Below, piece after piece: positions 1 to 13,062 of a DNA stretch of 64,000 bases. The stretch's first letter is position 1, and each line of letters starts with the position of its first letter. The stretch is from NCBI GenBank assembly GCA_032622095.1, contig CP136067.1, positions 131,755,990-131,819,989 of the forward strand, given 5' to 3'. Both the position numbers and the translations under genes were made by a program. Source of the DNA: Siphonodentalium dalli. Taxonomy: Eukaryota; Mollusca; Scaphopoda; Gadilida; Siphonodentaliidae. The notes below the pieces were generated by a model. The model was given only the letters and a program-made list of their open reading frames with translations, did no database searches and was not told the origin of the DNA.

Positions 1-1060
1 ATCGGTGGCTAATAGCAACTTAATTTTAAATAAATTTTAATACCTAACATTTAAACATAATAATTTGTCCTACTTTGGTTCTTATTCCTACCAAATATCA
101 TCAAAATGTGAATTCATAAATATGCTTTGAAAATTTACCAAATATCGATTTTGTGACTCGAGCCAAGTGCTAGCCAGAAAATAGCTGAATTTGATGAAGA
201 ATATGTGCAATAATTTTAAATATATAGATTGCCATATAATTACCAAAAAAAAAATGCATATATTCAAGATGGCGGCCAAAATGTTTACCAAACTAGAAAA
301 ATCAATAAAATATGTCCAATTTTCTTTGAATCACTTCTCTAATGTGCGATTTAGTGAATACAGGTGAATATATTTGCTCCATGTTGGCGAAAGAACATGG
401 AGTCGTGAAACAATATGAATATTTTGTGAACAATGGCTGTTTATACCCAAGATTTCAAGAGAATGAAATCACGAAAATGAGAAAAAATCATCAAAATGGC
501 AACTATGGACAATTTCAGAGTTGGCATTGAGTCTGGGAGGAAATTTAGGTAGTAAAATGATTTTGTTTCGCCATCAATGATTCCATTGCATCACACTTCC
601 TCTTGACAGTGAAATTTGGAGCTCAAAATCTAAGATGGCTCCCAAAACGGCGACCGAAATTTCTAATAATTGTTGATTTTTTACACTCGCCTCTTAAATT
701 AATCACAGCGGTTTGAAATCGGTGGGTAATAACAACCATATTTTCCAATAAATTATAATATCTAATCGTTCGACAACCATGACATGTTATATTGACATAT
801 ATTTAAGCATATGTATCTAAATTCAAGATGGTGACGGAGATGGTCACCAAACTGGAGAAATCATCCAAATTTGCTAGTTTCATTGGTAACGTTCCTAACC
901 GTGGGTTTCAGTGACTACTGGTAAACAAATTTGTTCCCTGTTGGCAAAAGACACAGGAGTGCTGATGCAATATGAATATTTTGCGAACAGTAGCTGTTAC
1001 CCGAGATTTCATGAGAGTGGAAACATAGAAACCTCGAAAATTAGATAAATTCATCTGATG
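1..1060 (+). repeat. Two diverged repeat units with an ATGGCGGCC-like core
   Basis: The stretch starting at 265 (CAAGATGGCGGCC) is recognisable again from 823 (CAAGATGGTGACGG), about 558 bp later, including a shared tail around 'caatatgaatattttg' and 'agatttcA'. Both are strongly diverged. No coding frame is credible. Confidence 0.6.
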
Positions 1061-1899
1061 CTGACCTGTTTAGAAAATATCCAAATCTGAATATATGCTG
1101 GTTACACCATCATAAAAGATACGTCGGAAAAATCCTAACTCAACAATAAGGCTGTTGGTATTGAGCAATACTTTAACTACATCATCTTGATATCGCCCCC
1201 CTTATGGGGTTTGGATGAGAATTGTTCAATTGATTCATGTATTGCTCATATAATGCCATCATACTAATTCAATTCTACAGAAATGAATTGAATGGACATG
1301 GATCAATGCAGTACCCAAAAACAGTAGCGGAATATAATGCGTTGACATTACAGACAGCTTCCATGTTAACATGCTTTATTTATTAGTGTATACTAAGTCC
1401 ATATATAAGAATATGAGCTAATAGTTGTGGGATTAGTCGTTGATATTAATATACATGTATGAAAACACAGGGTACACTTTTGTGAAACTGAGAAAATTTC
1501 CTTGAATAACATCTAGTTCAAATCCAATGCACCGGGTGGCTGCATCGGGGGATTATACGACAATAATAGCTTTGCCGCAGACTACCAAACGAGAGCCTTC
1601 AGATGTGCGCTCTATGTGTCTTCTGCGAAGAAGAATGTAGTCCAGGAGATATTGGTCGACCTCTGCACCCCCCCCCAGGACTCAACTTCACCCCACTAAA
1701 TTTTTTTCTTAATGTCTCCTCTAATTTTTTCCCGTTGTTAACAAGAAAAAAAAGTGGCCGCAGAGACTCCAGACAAGATGGCGTCCATCATGGCGGCCAT
1801 TTTTTGATATGCACCAGGTCTCTTTGATCGCCGTTAAAGTAAAGATGATATCACATACGGTTTTTCTTTCCGCTCGATTCGTTATGCCAATATACAACC
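1061..1899. other. No gene recognised
   Basis: Non-coding, AT-rich, with a 10-base C-run near 1670 and another ATGGCGGCC motif near 1790. Short open frames have no recognisable content. Confidence 0.5.
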
Positions 1900-2830
1900 C
1901 TTACAAATTAGCCAAAAATCCGACACCATAATCCAATATGGCGGCCAAGATGGCCGCCGAAATGTGAAAATATGCTATTTTTCTGACATTTCACCACCTT
2001 TTGTTTGTCTCTGTGGGAAAATATTGGCATCTTGGCGTGATGTTATACATTTATCGTATATAAGAGTCATTGGCGAACACATGGGGACCATAATATACAT
2101 TCATTGTGGGATATTTTTGTCCGCTATCACGTTTTCCCAAATGCCGGTATAATAGGTCAAAGCCGAATCGACGTTAATAAAGCGATGTAATGTTTCGAAT
2201 CAATGAATGTTATTGATATCATAACAACACCCATGCATATATATGTGCAGGAAATACTCGAGCTAGGATTCCTCTTATACATGAGTTGAGAAATATTCAC
2301 CCTAATCCAATATGGCGGCCAAAATGGCCACCAGAAATAGAAAAATCGCCGAAAATCGCTAATTTTAACATCAGTGAGCATTATTGTTATGACAACTCCA
2401 CATCTGCTTACTATTATGAGTTGGGAACACTTAGGCGAAGAACATTCCTTGTACCATTTCCAAATAAAAGTCCCCCAAATCCAAAATGGCGGACAGATTT
2501 TGAAAAATCACCCCGAAATTCCCTCATATTCACATCATTGGGCATTATTGTCGAGACAACTCAACCCATGCTTACAGTTGAGTTGGAATACTGAAGTGAA
2601 GTAATTACCTTACACCTCATGCAAGAAATGGTTTTGCAAATCGAAGATGGCGGCCAAAATGGTGACCGAAATTTGAAAACACGTCTACATTTCTTTACTG
2701 TCTTACGATGGGCGTTATTGTTTCGCGATTTCTACCCACCATTGCATGTTGATGTGGAATATTGATATGAAGTATTCATTAGGGTTTGGCAATTGATACT
2801 CACAGTCAAGATGGCGGCCAAACTGATATT
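1900..2830 (+). repeat. Tandem diverged ~165-bp units, each starting with a GATGGCGGCC motif
   Basis: ATGGCGGCC-type cores followed by an 'aaaatgg..accgaaat' stretch recur near 1938, 2312, 2484, 2648 and 2810. The last four are about 165 bp apart. Between them, a GGGCATTATTGT-like block is also shared. The units are an old tandem array continuing the repeats at 1-1060. Confidence 0.65.
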
Positions 2831-4780
2831 ATCACATACTAATTTCAACTGTTTGTCATAATATCGATCTGTATTCCAGACAAAACTAATAGGATATATA
2901 TTCCCGCAGTTATATTTTGGCTGTAGAGGCGTTTGAATTCACCGACATGTTGAGATACATGTATTATTGGGTGGAAAGTTTGCAGTATTCCTTCCAGATG
3001 TTTTATAGAGGAACATTTGCTATCACACTGCAAAGAATTCAGGTCTGCAGAAAACACAGGTCGTTAAACGTTGAAAAGCTTATACTTTCCTGAGCATCAG
3101 TTGAAGTCAATTCCAGTTATGGACGCTTCAAATAGCTAGCAATACACAATGTTCTCTCAATTCAAGCACAACTTTTATGTCTATCACTTCCAAATTTATC
3201 GCAGTATCTATATATCCCCACGCTTTCAGCTTGTAACTGGCCTTCTTGTCGGATCCGACTATTATGGTTGTACGGTTTGCCAGGAAATGATATAAACTGC
3301 ATGTTTTGGTGGACAATTAAAGGATTCCATATGAGATTGCGGGGTTTCTGTGAATCTAAGATCTTTACTTTCTGTGAACGAACCGTCGCTGTATAATGCT
3401 ATTGAAAGTCCCCATGTCGACGTTTTGCAAGAAATCTTAATAAACGTTCCATTAAATGGTTTTGATTATCCGTCACTGTATCCAGTTGCTTCGATGCCCC
3501 ATCATATTGCATGGATGAGATACTGCTGTTTCGGTCAGGTATTTCATATCCAGCCATTAGGCATTTTGCTTTTCACGATATTTTCCGTTGACAACCAGGA
3601 AGAAGTTGAGGAGCCGTTATTGGTACTTGCTGCACCCAGCGTGGAGAATGACAAACCTTACGTTATTTTTGCCCGATAGTGATGTTTTTGTTATATTCTA
3701 AAATAAACTGACCAACATTATCTCGGTTATGCGCACAGTGAAGTGAATCTGCAATGTATCTGCTATGAAGTCAGCGGCCATATTGATATTTATTTCATAA
3801 ATCTGTATTATGGACTCGTCATGCCACAACCGAAGCAAACACGCTATAACATCTCTGATATGCAATCGGAGAGTGTTCTGGGGAGCTCTGCTGTTAGCCT
3901 GCGGGATGTTTGTACTCCAACTACAGTTGCAGGGGCGTGTTGGTTGTAGATAGCCTCTCATCACTGCGACCATCTATTTGACGAAGTAAGAAGAGTGGTA
4001 CATGTGCTGACTCACGTGCTGATGGGTGTGACAATGTCTCAACTATTCAAACGATTTTTGGGGCGACGAAACACACAGATATGCCAAAAACAAGAAAATA
4101 AAAAAATGCCGTCTATCCTTAATGTATCTTATACAAAACTGTCTCATAATTAGATATGAAATAAGGTTATACTGCTTTGACTAAATTATGTAAGCCTATT
4201 GTTAAGCCTGTGTGTCGCCGGTATTTGTAAGTTGAGCAATTATATATCCCGGTGGAAGTATGATAGCAATACAGTCTTTGACTTCGATAAAATCAAACTC
4301 CTGAATATTCTAAATGTTTGTGGCCGGACGAATCCAACGTGACCAACTATTCATCAAGAATAGACAACGAATAAAGCAGATCTGTCCCAATTGAAATAAT
4401 ATAGCCGTAATGTTGGGTTTCTCTCTGTATTATAACTGCAGGGATTATTTTGAGTTCGAGTACTCGTTATGCTCGTATAACGACACAGTCAGCTCATATA
4501 CGGTTTGAGTTCCTTTCCCAAAACGGGCAGGATTATTTAAATTATATTGGGCAATTTCATGTTCGATATCTAAGAATCCATTTTGATACATTCTCGGTTA
4601 TAAAAAAAACCCATTTCTGTTCAAACAGAGACACAACATACCTTAACATGATAGTATCTAATTTATTTTGGGCGAATATATCCACCTCCTTTGCTAAATG
4701 CCATATTTGAGGATATGAACAAATTTGTTTTTACAAATAACCGAAATTGATGTAAGGAGCATGTGTGCCAATCAAAACAT
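2831..4780. other. No recognised gene; weak open frames
   Basis: The longest frame, 3350-3679 on the plus strand (109 codons, starting GTG), and minus frames at 3128-3316 and 3698-3973 match no family I recognise, and no splice-linked set could be built. The block may hold an old pseudogene. Confidence 0.35.
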
Positions 4781-5700
4781 TTCTATATTTCGGTCGCCCT
4801 TTTGACAGCCATCTTGGGTTTTTAAAATCAATTGTGTTCTTTCAAAACGAAGCTTGTGCAATTTCATCATTGATGTAGAAATATTTTACCTTTTCCGTAT
4901 TAAATTTTCTTGCTCACTCAGTGCCCATTCTGCAATTGTTTATGGCCGACATGATGATGATTTGATATAATTTTCGTGGTATCATTCTGTTGAATTCTCG
5001 GCTATAAACAGCTATGGTTCACCAACGTTACAAAGTATGCTATAAGTCCATGGTCTTCCGCGAACAGGGAACACACAAATTCACATTTCCCCAGCACATG
5101 AGTGATATCAATAAAACTTTGACAGATTTGGGTGATTTCTCCATTTTGGCACCCATCTTAAACGAAGATGCATTATTTTCAGTGTAATTATATGGCAATT
5201 CACATATTTAAAACAGTTTTACATTATCTTCATCAAATTCAGTGATTTTCTGTTTAACACTTGGCTAGAATCACAGAATTGAGGTTTGGTTAACTTTCAT
5301 GGCACATTTTTGAATTCACATTTTAAAGATAGTTGGCAGGAATGAGATCCGAAATATGACCTATTATGTTGTCGAAATGGTTGGATACTAGAATTTATTC
5401 AAATTCAGGTCGCTATTAGCTACACATTTCAAACATTAGTTAATGTTTCAAGAGGAAAGTGTGAAAAATCATCAATTTTCCGAATTTCGGCGGCCATCTT
5501 GGTTTATGGTGGCCACTTTTTCTATCAAGTTGGAGTATGGTGTATTATTTTCACATCAGGGGTGAGATATTCAATTTACTATCATAAATTCACTAGTAAC
5601 TAATAATCAAACTGACTTAGTGCATACTCTGAAATTATGGATGGCGGCCATCTTGATTACGTCATAAATTCACCCAGTCGCGACCTCCAGGTGTCTAACA
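4781..5700 (-). repeat. Inverted copies of the ATGGCGGCC repeat units
   Basis: GGCCATCTTG-type motifs (reverse complement of the core at 265 and 2648) recur near 4810, 5145, 5490 and 5645, so this stretch carries the same diverged repeats in opposite orientation to 1-2830. Confidence 0.55.
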
Positions 5701-5854
5701 TTTGTGGTATCCACAACATACTGGAAGCCGGATACATGGGGTGTATCAACACGCGACCGAACCTGTCGACTGCATGCCAGCATGCTCTGTTCACTGTATG
5801 ACAAACTGGAATATAATGAAGGGTGGGTCATAAATGATATCCCAGATGGGCTAA

Positions 5855-5877
5855 TTACGGGGGGGGGGGGGGGGGGC
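5855..5877. repeat. Poly-G run
   Basis: A run of about 16 guanines just before repeat X1. Another run of about 25 lies at 7036-7062 inside X1. Confidence 0.9.
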
Positions 5878-5890
5878 TTAACTTAAAACA

Positions 5891-7944
5891 ACGAGAGGCC
5901 GATCACGATCGGCAGATGTTTAACCCATACCTTGGCGATAGCGATTAGCCATAACTGATAATTTTCAAAGATATGATCACAGGAATTAATCCATATATCA
6001 GTACCCAACTTGAAATCAAAAGCTCAAATAATTTGTCTTAAGAAAGGGTTAAGGTATTTGGGGTGAAGAGGAGTAGTTTTAAATCTCATAACTCTGTCCC
6101 TATTCACCCAAGGACCTCTCACTGTGAGATCCAATGGTTTAGTGATTTCGGAGGAAATGTTTAGGAGTTTAAGTTAACTCATTGGAAGCAAAATTTATTC
6201 ACTCCTGAAGAGAAATTATAATTTGTTGACAAGCCAGACTGCTTAGAACGACATACATGTAGGGGATTCCATCTCATATTTGAATAGTGCTTTATTTACC
6301 CCCCCCCCCTCCCCAGTTATTTGTTTATCAAACATGGACAGATATAAGATCAGATCTGACCTGTGTATTAAATAAGATTAAGTGTTTCATAACAGGGGTG
6401 TATGGTTTCAATAATATATGTAGTTTATACAATTCAAAAGTACTATCTATATAATGTTATACAGACATAATATGATGAGGATGCTGGCCCCTATGACCAC
6501 TAAATTGTTCATATAAAAGAAAGTAAGTTAGCCCTCAATTAAATGGTTTCGCACATTACAATGTTTTACAAGTAGCTTGGACACTAAAAGACACAACCTT
6601 CAATGTTAATCTTCTAAGTGCTCTGTGGCCCCTAAAATTCAATCAACCATGAAAATATGAACAAATGGGAAAATAACGTTCCTGGAAATACTAACATCTA
6701 CCATATTGATTTTCAAAACAAGTCATCACTTACAATAGTCATGTATATTTATCTGCCTGTTTCCCATTGCATAGATAAATCATATTGGCTATCAGCTGTT
6801 ATTTTAATTCCAAATTGAAAGCACGTGTCTGAAGGGTTAATATATTTTTCAAAAATCAATTAATCAGTCAATACCAAAATTGATAGAAGTGAATAGTGTG
6901 CAAAGATACCCAATAGATATTAAGAGATATGAGGAAGAGTCCATGTACATTATAGCATGTGTCTATGGAAACCTTGGAAAGGGTTAATTATTTTTGAAGC
7001 AAATTAATGGAATTTAGAAGACACTTATATAGGTGAGGGGGGGGGGGGGGGGGGGGGGGGGGCCTTATCTCACCCTGTAATAAAATTTCAAGAATAGGAA
7101 AAACACCAGTCTTATGCTGACATTAATCAATTTGACAGTTAGAATAAACAAACAGCCAGCCACCAGTGTTGTTTATTTTGACCCACCAGAGCTCTGCATC
7201 ATATGTCATCACTCATTTCATAACAGATTTCACTTGGAATGACAATATCTATAAAATATTCTCTCATATACTCTGGATGTTGGATGATCACATGGTCATT
7301 TATTGATATCATTATATTACATGAAACTATTGCAATAAAATCTTCATATTTTCAAAACAGGATATCACACCTAATTAATCGTATAAAACTAAAATAAATG
7401 AAAGTGTCAATTTTTTTTTTATTATTTAAATTTTTTTCTATTGTTATTAAAGTTCAAACAAAATTTAATATTTGTATATGCTAAATTTAGCAAGCAGCTA
7501 AATCTAAAAAAAATCGAATTTATTTTTGTGGATTTTTTTTCTCGAAAAAGGGTCATAACCCCTTTAAAATTAATCGGATCAAACCCATATTCGAACTCGA
7601 TCTGTATTTTGGGCTGTGAAACTCACATACCAAATTTGGTTCCAATCAGATTAAAAATGTTTGAGTTATGGCAGAATGCGTGAATTCTAAGTTGAAAAAG
7701 GGCCATAACTCTGTAACAAAAACTCGGATCAAACCCAAATTCGAACTCGATCTGTATTTTGGGCTGAGAAACCCTTATAAAAAATTTGGTTCCGATCGAA
7801 AAAAAATATGTTTGAGTTATCGCATTACTCGTAAAGCGTCTACGGACAGACAGACAGACAGACGGACGAACGACGAGTGGTCAATCCAGACAACGACACT
7901 ATGTTTACCATACTATGGTATGGGTAAACATAAAAACAGTAATT
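5891..7944 (+). repeat. Dispersed repeat X, copy 1 (~2.05 kb)
   Basis: It is collinear with 50836-52941 over its whole length. It starts ACGAGAGGCCGATCACGATC and ends near 7944. Subterminal inverted repeats are ATGTTTAACCCATACC (5916-5931) and GGTATGGGTAAACAT (7917-7931). The right part holds two ~150-bp direct copies of a module beginning AAAAGGGYCATAAC (7544 and 7694) and a GACA/GACG microsatellite. No transposase frame remains; probably a non-autonomous element. Confidence 0.8.
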
Positions 7945-7945
7945 G

Positions 7946-8033
7946 AACACGATCGATGAGAGGGCAAATCAGCAGACTCAGCTTCATAATCTAGGTTGAA
8001 TATGCAGACAAGGTCACAAAGTGAATGTGGAAA
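7946..8033. other. Spacer between X copies
   Basis: Short unique sequence; nothing recognised. Confidence 0.4.
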
Positions 8034-8942
8034 AAACGATAGGCCGATCACGATCGGCAGATGTTTAACCCATCCCTTGACGATAGTATATTGCTATGAT
8101 CGGAATCATAATCTGGAGTTTTGATGTTGAATTATAGAGTATACTGAACAGTATGAACTAAGGAAGTACATGTATAGACAAATGTACATAATAACACAAC
8201 ATATTGGAATTTGTGTCAAGAGAAGGGTTAATATAACACCTAAACTATAGAGCCTGCCACCACTATCATAGTGAAAGCAGTTATATTTATATTGTTGCAA
8301 ATTACCATGTGAGATATCAAAATAGTATAGTTTAAATTAATAATGGAAAATATTAAAACATGGCATGGGTAAAAGGGGTTAAATCTCCTACCTTTTTTGA
8401 TCCAATGTAAGTCCAAGCATCCAAGGACCTACAGTAGATCGCCATTGTTCGAGTTAATTATTTTTTCATCTGGCAAAGTGGTGGTTAACAAAATAGGGGC
8501 ACTTGGAAAGTGTGATACCAGCTATGGTTATTTTTGACAGATCGGTCACACTTTAACATTCTTAATATCTACCATGCAAGGCCCCTTCATACCATGACAG
8601 ATTCATCAGCTTGGTGGTTCCTGAGAATTTGTTTAAATGAGTCAGTAATTTCATTGAAGAAATTGATTTTTTTTTTATAATTAAATTTTTATTTTTTTAA
8701 TTATATATATATATTTTGTTTAAAAGGGCCGTAATTCCATAAAAAAACCTTTAATCAAACCCATATTCAATCTTGTTCTGTATTTTTGGCTGAGAAACTC
8801 ATATACATAAATTGGTTTCGATCGGATAGAAAATATTTTGAGTTATCGCACCATGCGTAGTGTCTATGGGCGGACAGACAGATGGACAAACGACGAGTGG
8901 TCAATCCGGACGTCGACACTATGTGTACCATACTGTGGTATT
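8034..8942 (+). repeat. Dispersed repeat X, internally deleted copy 3
   Basis: It begins AACGATAGGCCGATCACGATC like copies 1 and 2 and ends with the same module (AAAAGGGCCGTAATTCC, GACAGACAGATGGAC, GACACTATGTGTACC). It lacks more than 1 kb of the middle. Confidence 0.75.
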
Positions 8943-10018
8943 ATCAAGAGATTTTGTCGCCATCAAAATATTACTTGTGGTGTGTTGGTTTATATGCATA
9001 GATAAATTGTTAACTGATAGCCCGCTAAATTTGTTAGTTTTCCAAGCGATGTTAAAGATGCATAATCCAAAAAACGATCGCAAATTACTATTTCCTTGGC
9101 TTCGGGGGTAAAAAATATTTCATTCGAGTCGAGAAACCCACCCATCAAAGATCATAGTGATCAGATATCGATGTTTGAAATCTATTTTTTTTTCCACCAT
9201 CGATAATTTTAACTGGCCCAGTAAACAGTCGACGAGAAGACTGTCTCTGACCAAATTGCGGATGAAGATGGATAACTTAACACTAAAATCAAGTGGCTTT
9301 TTTGTGTCAGATATTTGACAAACTGGCAAAATTTAGTTGAACAAAATGTTGATAAATAACAGGTTTTGGGCAATTTTTATACTCTAGTTGACTGTGGTCA
9401 GCATTATTTTTGGACAATTACTCTATTCTGATAACTGAAGTGGCATTTCAAAAAATATTGTTGGATTCTGATTGAGTACCTATAATTCAAGGGATATACT
9501 ACCGTGACATAAAGCAGGCACATCTATAGGGACAGCCCATAAGGGCATTGTGGGTGAGGAGTTAAGAAATGGTGGAATGGGTTCATTTCTTTTTGGGGGT
9601 TAAACCGTAAGATGAGTCCATTTCGTAGTTTATTCCGATTTTGCACTTTCGGTTTCACACATATCCGTCTGGATCCGGTGGAATTCTGAGTATTTTTAAT
9701 AGTTTAAACAAATTATCTAGTTATTTCTCTTCAATAAATGGTGGTGGTCTCTCAAAGCAGATGGATTTGTGTTTTGAACCATGGTTGAGTTTAACAGGTG
9801 ATCACCCATTGCAGATGATCTATAGAATAAACCAGTTGGTAAACAGGAAATGCGGTTGCAAATTTGAGGTGGTCCCTCCCACAAAAATCTCCCGGATGGC
9901 CATTTTCAAAACTTAACAAGTCTGGTGAGGACAGCAGAGTGCTTTGTGCGTGATGGCAGCAGAGGGCTTTGTGAGGGCAGCAGAGGGCGTTGTATGCCCC
10001 GAGCCCCCGATGGTCCGT
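8943..10018. other. No gene recognised; short G-rich tandem repeat at 9930-10000
   Basis: AT-rich unique sequence. At 9930-10000 a ~25-bp unit GGCAGCAGAGGGCTTTGTGA is repeated about three times. Confidence 0.45.
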
Positions 10019-10398
10019 TTAACTCTTCATGACTGAAGCTTCCTGAAATTTTGCGAAAACCCTGTGCTGATGCATTCTCTAAAATATGGGAGTCTCCCAT
10101 AGCGAGCGCATATATAAGAGAATACATTGGCCTAACAAATTTTATAATATATTTTATAATTGTTAAAAAATGTAAGAAAAAATGACAAAATATTGTCAAA
10201 GAATGTAAGAAATAATGATAAAAAATGATAAAAATTGTTAAAGCATGTAAGAAATAATGATAAAAAACAAAACAAAAAAGTGTTGAAGAATGTAAGAAAA
10301 ATTGATAAAAAATTGTTACGCCAATGGTCGACTCGCATATATAAGAGAATGCATTGGCACAGGGTCTTTAATGATGCACAAGCGCATGAAATGGTTAA
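10019..10398. mobile_element. Q-family foldback MITE fragment (TTAA ends)
   Basis: The left end TTAACTCTTCATGACTGAAG and right end near GCGCATGAAATGGTTAA resemble the Q termini (CCCTTTCATGAC). Inside are the stem GAGAATGCATTGGC and a low-complexity array of about 28 bp units (TGTAAGAAA..TGATAAA) at 10150-10320. Confidence 0.6.
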
Positions 10399-10544
10399 GT
10401 GTCTGCTCAAATATTGATGATTTAACAAAGAGTTTTTAAATAGTTTTGTGTTAAGATAACGCAATATATATATTCCCTGTGCAGAATGCATTAGCCTAAC
10501 ATAATATTTAACATGACCTTGTAAGCCAGTGCACAAGCCCCTGT
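10399..10544. mobile_element. Q-family fragment
   Basis: Contains GCATTAGCCTAACATAATAT and CCTTGTAAGCCAGTGCA, parts of the Q/P interior. It is followed directly by element S1, which appears to be inserted in it. Confidence 0.5.
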
Positions 10545-10552
10545 GGTCTGTT

Positions 10553-10806
10553 CAAGCCTTGAAATAGTGTGCCTGTCATTTGCAGAATGAGGTCCCCAGA
10601 GGGTGAATTTAGTGATGCTACCCCGCATAGCGGGTTAGCATCACCAAATTCACCCTCTGGGAACCTCATTCTGCCGATTTGTAAGCAGAATGAGGTCCCC
10701 AGAGGGTGAATTTAGTGATGCTAGCCCGCTGTGCGGTGTAGCGTCACTAAATTCACCCTCTGGGGACCTCATTCTGCAAATGACAGACACACTATTTCAA
10801 GGCTTG
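10553..10806. mobile_element. S-family hAT-like foldback MITE (S1)
   Basis: A 254-bp element with terminal inverted repeats starting CAAGCCTTGAAATAGTG and two internal hairpins built from GAATGAGGTCCCCAGAGGG. It is flanked by a perfect 8-bp target duplication GGTCTGTT (10545-10552 and 10807-10814), the size made by hAT transposases. Confidence 0.88.
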
Positions 10807-10813
10807 GGTCTGT

Positions 10814-11063
10814 TTAACCCTTCCATGAATGGAGCTTCATGCAATTTTGCCAATGCATTCTCTTATATACGCGAGTCGCCCATAGGGAGCCTCGCATATA
10901 TATGAGGACACATTGGCCTAACAATATTTACATTGACTGTGTAAGCCAGAGCATTCTTGTATATATACGAGGCTCCCAATGTGAGACTCGCATATATAAG
11001 AGAATGCACTGGCACCGGATCTTTAATGCTGCACCAGCGCAGCTCCCGTCATGAAAGGATTAA
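10814..11063. mobile_element. Q-family foldback MITE (Q1)
   Basis: TTAA at both ends (10814 and 11060), termini CCCTTCCATGAATGGAGC and GCTCCCGTCATGAAAGG, palindromic core CTCTTATATACGCGAG. The TTAA target suggests piggyBac-type mobilisation. Confidence 0.75.
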
Positions 11064-11211
11064 GACTCCTTGAGGAGAAAGCATAATGTACCAGACAATA
11101 CTTAGTCTTCAATACAAAATATATTTATTTTTATTAACATATTTTTATCAACATTTTAACACAGTAGTATGTATAAATAGTGTTCAACATACACAAATCT
11201 AACTAAATGAA

Positions 11212-11955
11212 CAGGTCTGGAAAATCCCATTTATAGCTGCACTAGTTATCTATAGCTACAATAGTTATATATAGCTACAACAATTATATATAGCTACATG
11301 TACACTATTCATATATAGCACTAGCTACAATAGTTATATATACATGTAGCTACAATAGTGATATATAGCTGCACTAGTTATATATATCTACAACAGTTAT
11401 ATATAGCTACACTAGTTATATATAGCTACAACAGTTATATATAGCTACACAAGTTATATATAGCTACAGTGGTTATATATAGCTACACTAGTTATATATA
11501 GCTACAACAGTTATATATAGCTACACTAGTTATATATAGCTACACTAGTCATATATGGCTATATTTACAAAGAGCAGCTTGCAGTCATTTACTGACTATT
11601 ATAAGCTGCCTGGAGCTATTTTAGCTACATATGACTATTGCTAAACACTAATGGATGAATATGGTTAAACAATTAACAATATATTTCAACACTTGTCACT
11701 TTTTTCTGACAATATCATATCGGAACTGATTTATAAGCAGATGCGTGGTGCGCTTCTTGGATATTCCAGACACTGGTGCAACAGAAATTTCCACGAAAGT
11801 GGTTTCATAAGGTTTAGCAAGATAACACCTCTCAACAGCTAACGTTAACACTTACATGCAATGCAAATCGATAAAATATTGTTTAACAATAGTCATATTT
11901 AACTAGAATAGCTATATAAATCTACCATAGCTATAAATGGGATTTCCCAGACCTG
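11212..11955. mobile_element. TIR element carrying an AT-rich minisatellite
   Basis: Inverted repeats of about 27 bp, CAGGTCTGGAAAATCCCATT at 11212 and its complement ending at 11955. From about 11236 to 11570 it holds about 17 copies of a ~20-bp unit TTATATATAGCTACACTAG. The CAGG..-type ends suggest hAT; the flanking duplication is not clean. Confidence 0.75.
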
Positions 11956-12159
11956 ATGAAATTCACATTCACCAAATGTAATAAAAGACAATATGGCCCA
12001 TTTAACATACACAAAATGATGCATTCATTAATAACAATAGTTGATCAAAGCGGACATGTACAATGGATAAATGTCAAACTTTCTTTACAAACATTAACAA
12101 AATTATCTGTATATAAATTTGTCAAGGCACCTAGAACGTGCATTTTCTAAGTCTGTGGG

Positions 12160-12376
12160 TACAGTAATGCCCTAAGTAATCGACTCCTCAACCACAGCAG
12201 AATTATGGGTAACTTTTAAGGATTTTGTCGGAAATATGGCTTGTTGTCATTCATCGGAAAGCTCTTAGTGAGAGCTTTCCGATGAATGGCAACAAGCCAT
12301 ATTTCCGACTAAATCCTGAAAAGTTACCCATAATTCTGCTGTGGTTGAGGAGTCGATTACTTAGGGCATTACTGTA
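12160..12376. mobile_element. T-family foldback MITE (T1), near-perfect palindrome
   Basis: TA-flanked; both arms start CAGTAATGCCCTAAGTAATC and run to a central GAAAGCTCT loop. The arms match almost base for base. TA target and CAGTA ends suggest Tc1/mariner-pogo type mobilisation (inferred). Confidence 0.85.
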
Positions 12377-12860
12377 TGTGTTTAAGTATATGCTCATTAA
12401 CTTGCATATGATCATTAACTTCGTACTAAAATTCTCATTGTCGATTGCGCATAAGACATCTACAGCCTGTTACTATAAATAGAAGAATGTTAATAACAAG
12501 ATCACATAATTTACATGATATCATTATTGCAAAAATTTAAGTATTTCGCTGTGTTCTACACAATTACGTAAGTCAGACTTCCTCGACAATGTTTCCGATA
12601 TCATATTTCCACAATAGACTAACATGAGCTATAAAGATTTTTGTATTAAATACCTAATGCAATTGACAGTATTTGTAGATTACATAATAATACAATGTAT
12701 TGGATTTAACATTGACCTTTTTAAAGTTGTCAAAACTTGATACTTGACAACCTGTTCATGCAAAGGCTTACATGATATATCTGCGATGATCAAAATCACC
12801 ATAAAATAAAAAACAAAACAGAAATAATCCTGCTTTCCTCATAGAAATTCAACGAAAAAC
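12377..12860. other. No gene recognised, AT-rich
   Basis: Nothing recognised beyond simple AT-rich sequence. Confidence 0.5.
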
Positions 12861-12864
12861 AATT

Positions 12865-13062
12865 TGAAATTTTGCGAAAACCCTGTGCCAATGCATTCTC
12901 TAATATATGCAAGTCTCCCATAGGGAGCCTTAGATATAAAAGAGAATGCATTGGCCTAACAATATTTACCTTGACCTTGTAAGCCAGTGCATTCTCTTAT
13001 ATATGCGATGTTCACTATGGGCGACTCGCATATATAAGAGAATGCACTGGCACTGATACATG
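12865..13062. mobile_element. Q-family palindromic fragment
   Basis: Carries TTTTGCGAAAACCCTGTGCC, two hairpins built on GAGAATGCATTGGC-type stems and CCTTGTAAGCCAGTGCATTC, all shared with other Q copies. Confidence 0.65.

Noticed and set aside
3350-3679. 109-codon frame as a possible gene
   Set aside because: Starts at GTG, no recognisable domain, no supporting exons or conserved neighbours. Left as an unrecognised open frame.
12225-12482. Frames containing NGNKPYFRLNPEKLPIILLW at many sites
   Set aside because: Translation of the T-family palindrome; appears wherever T occurs.
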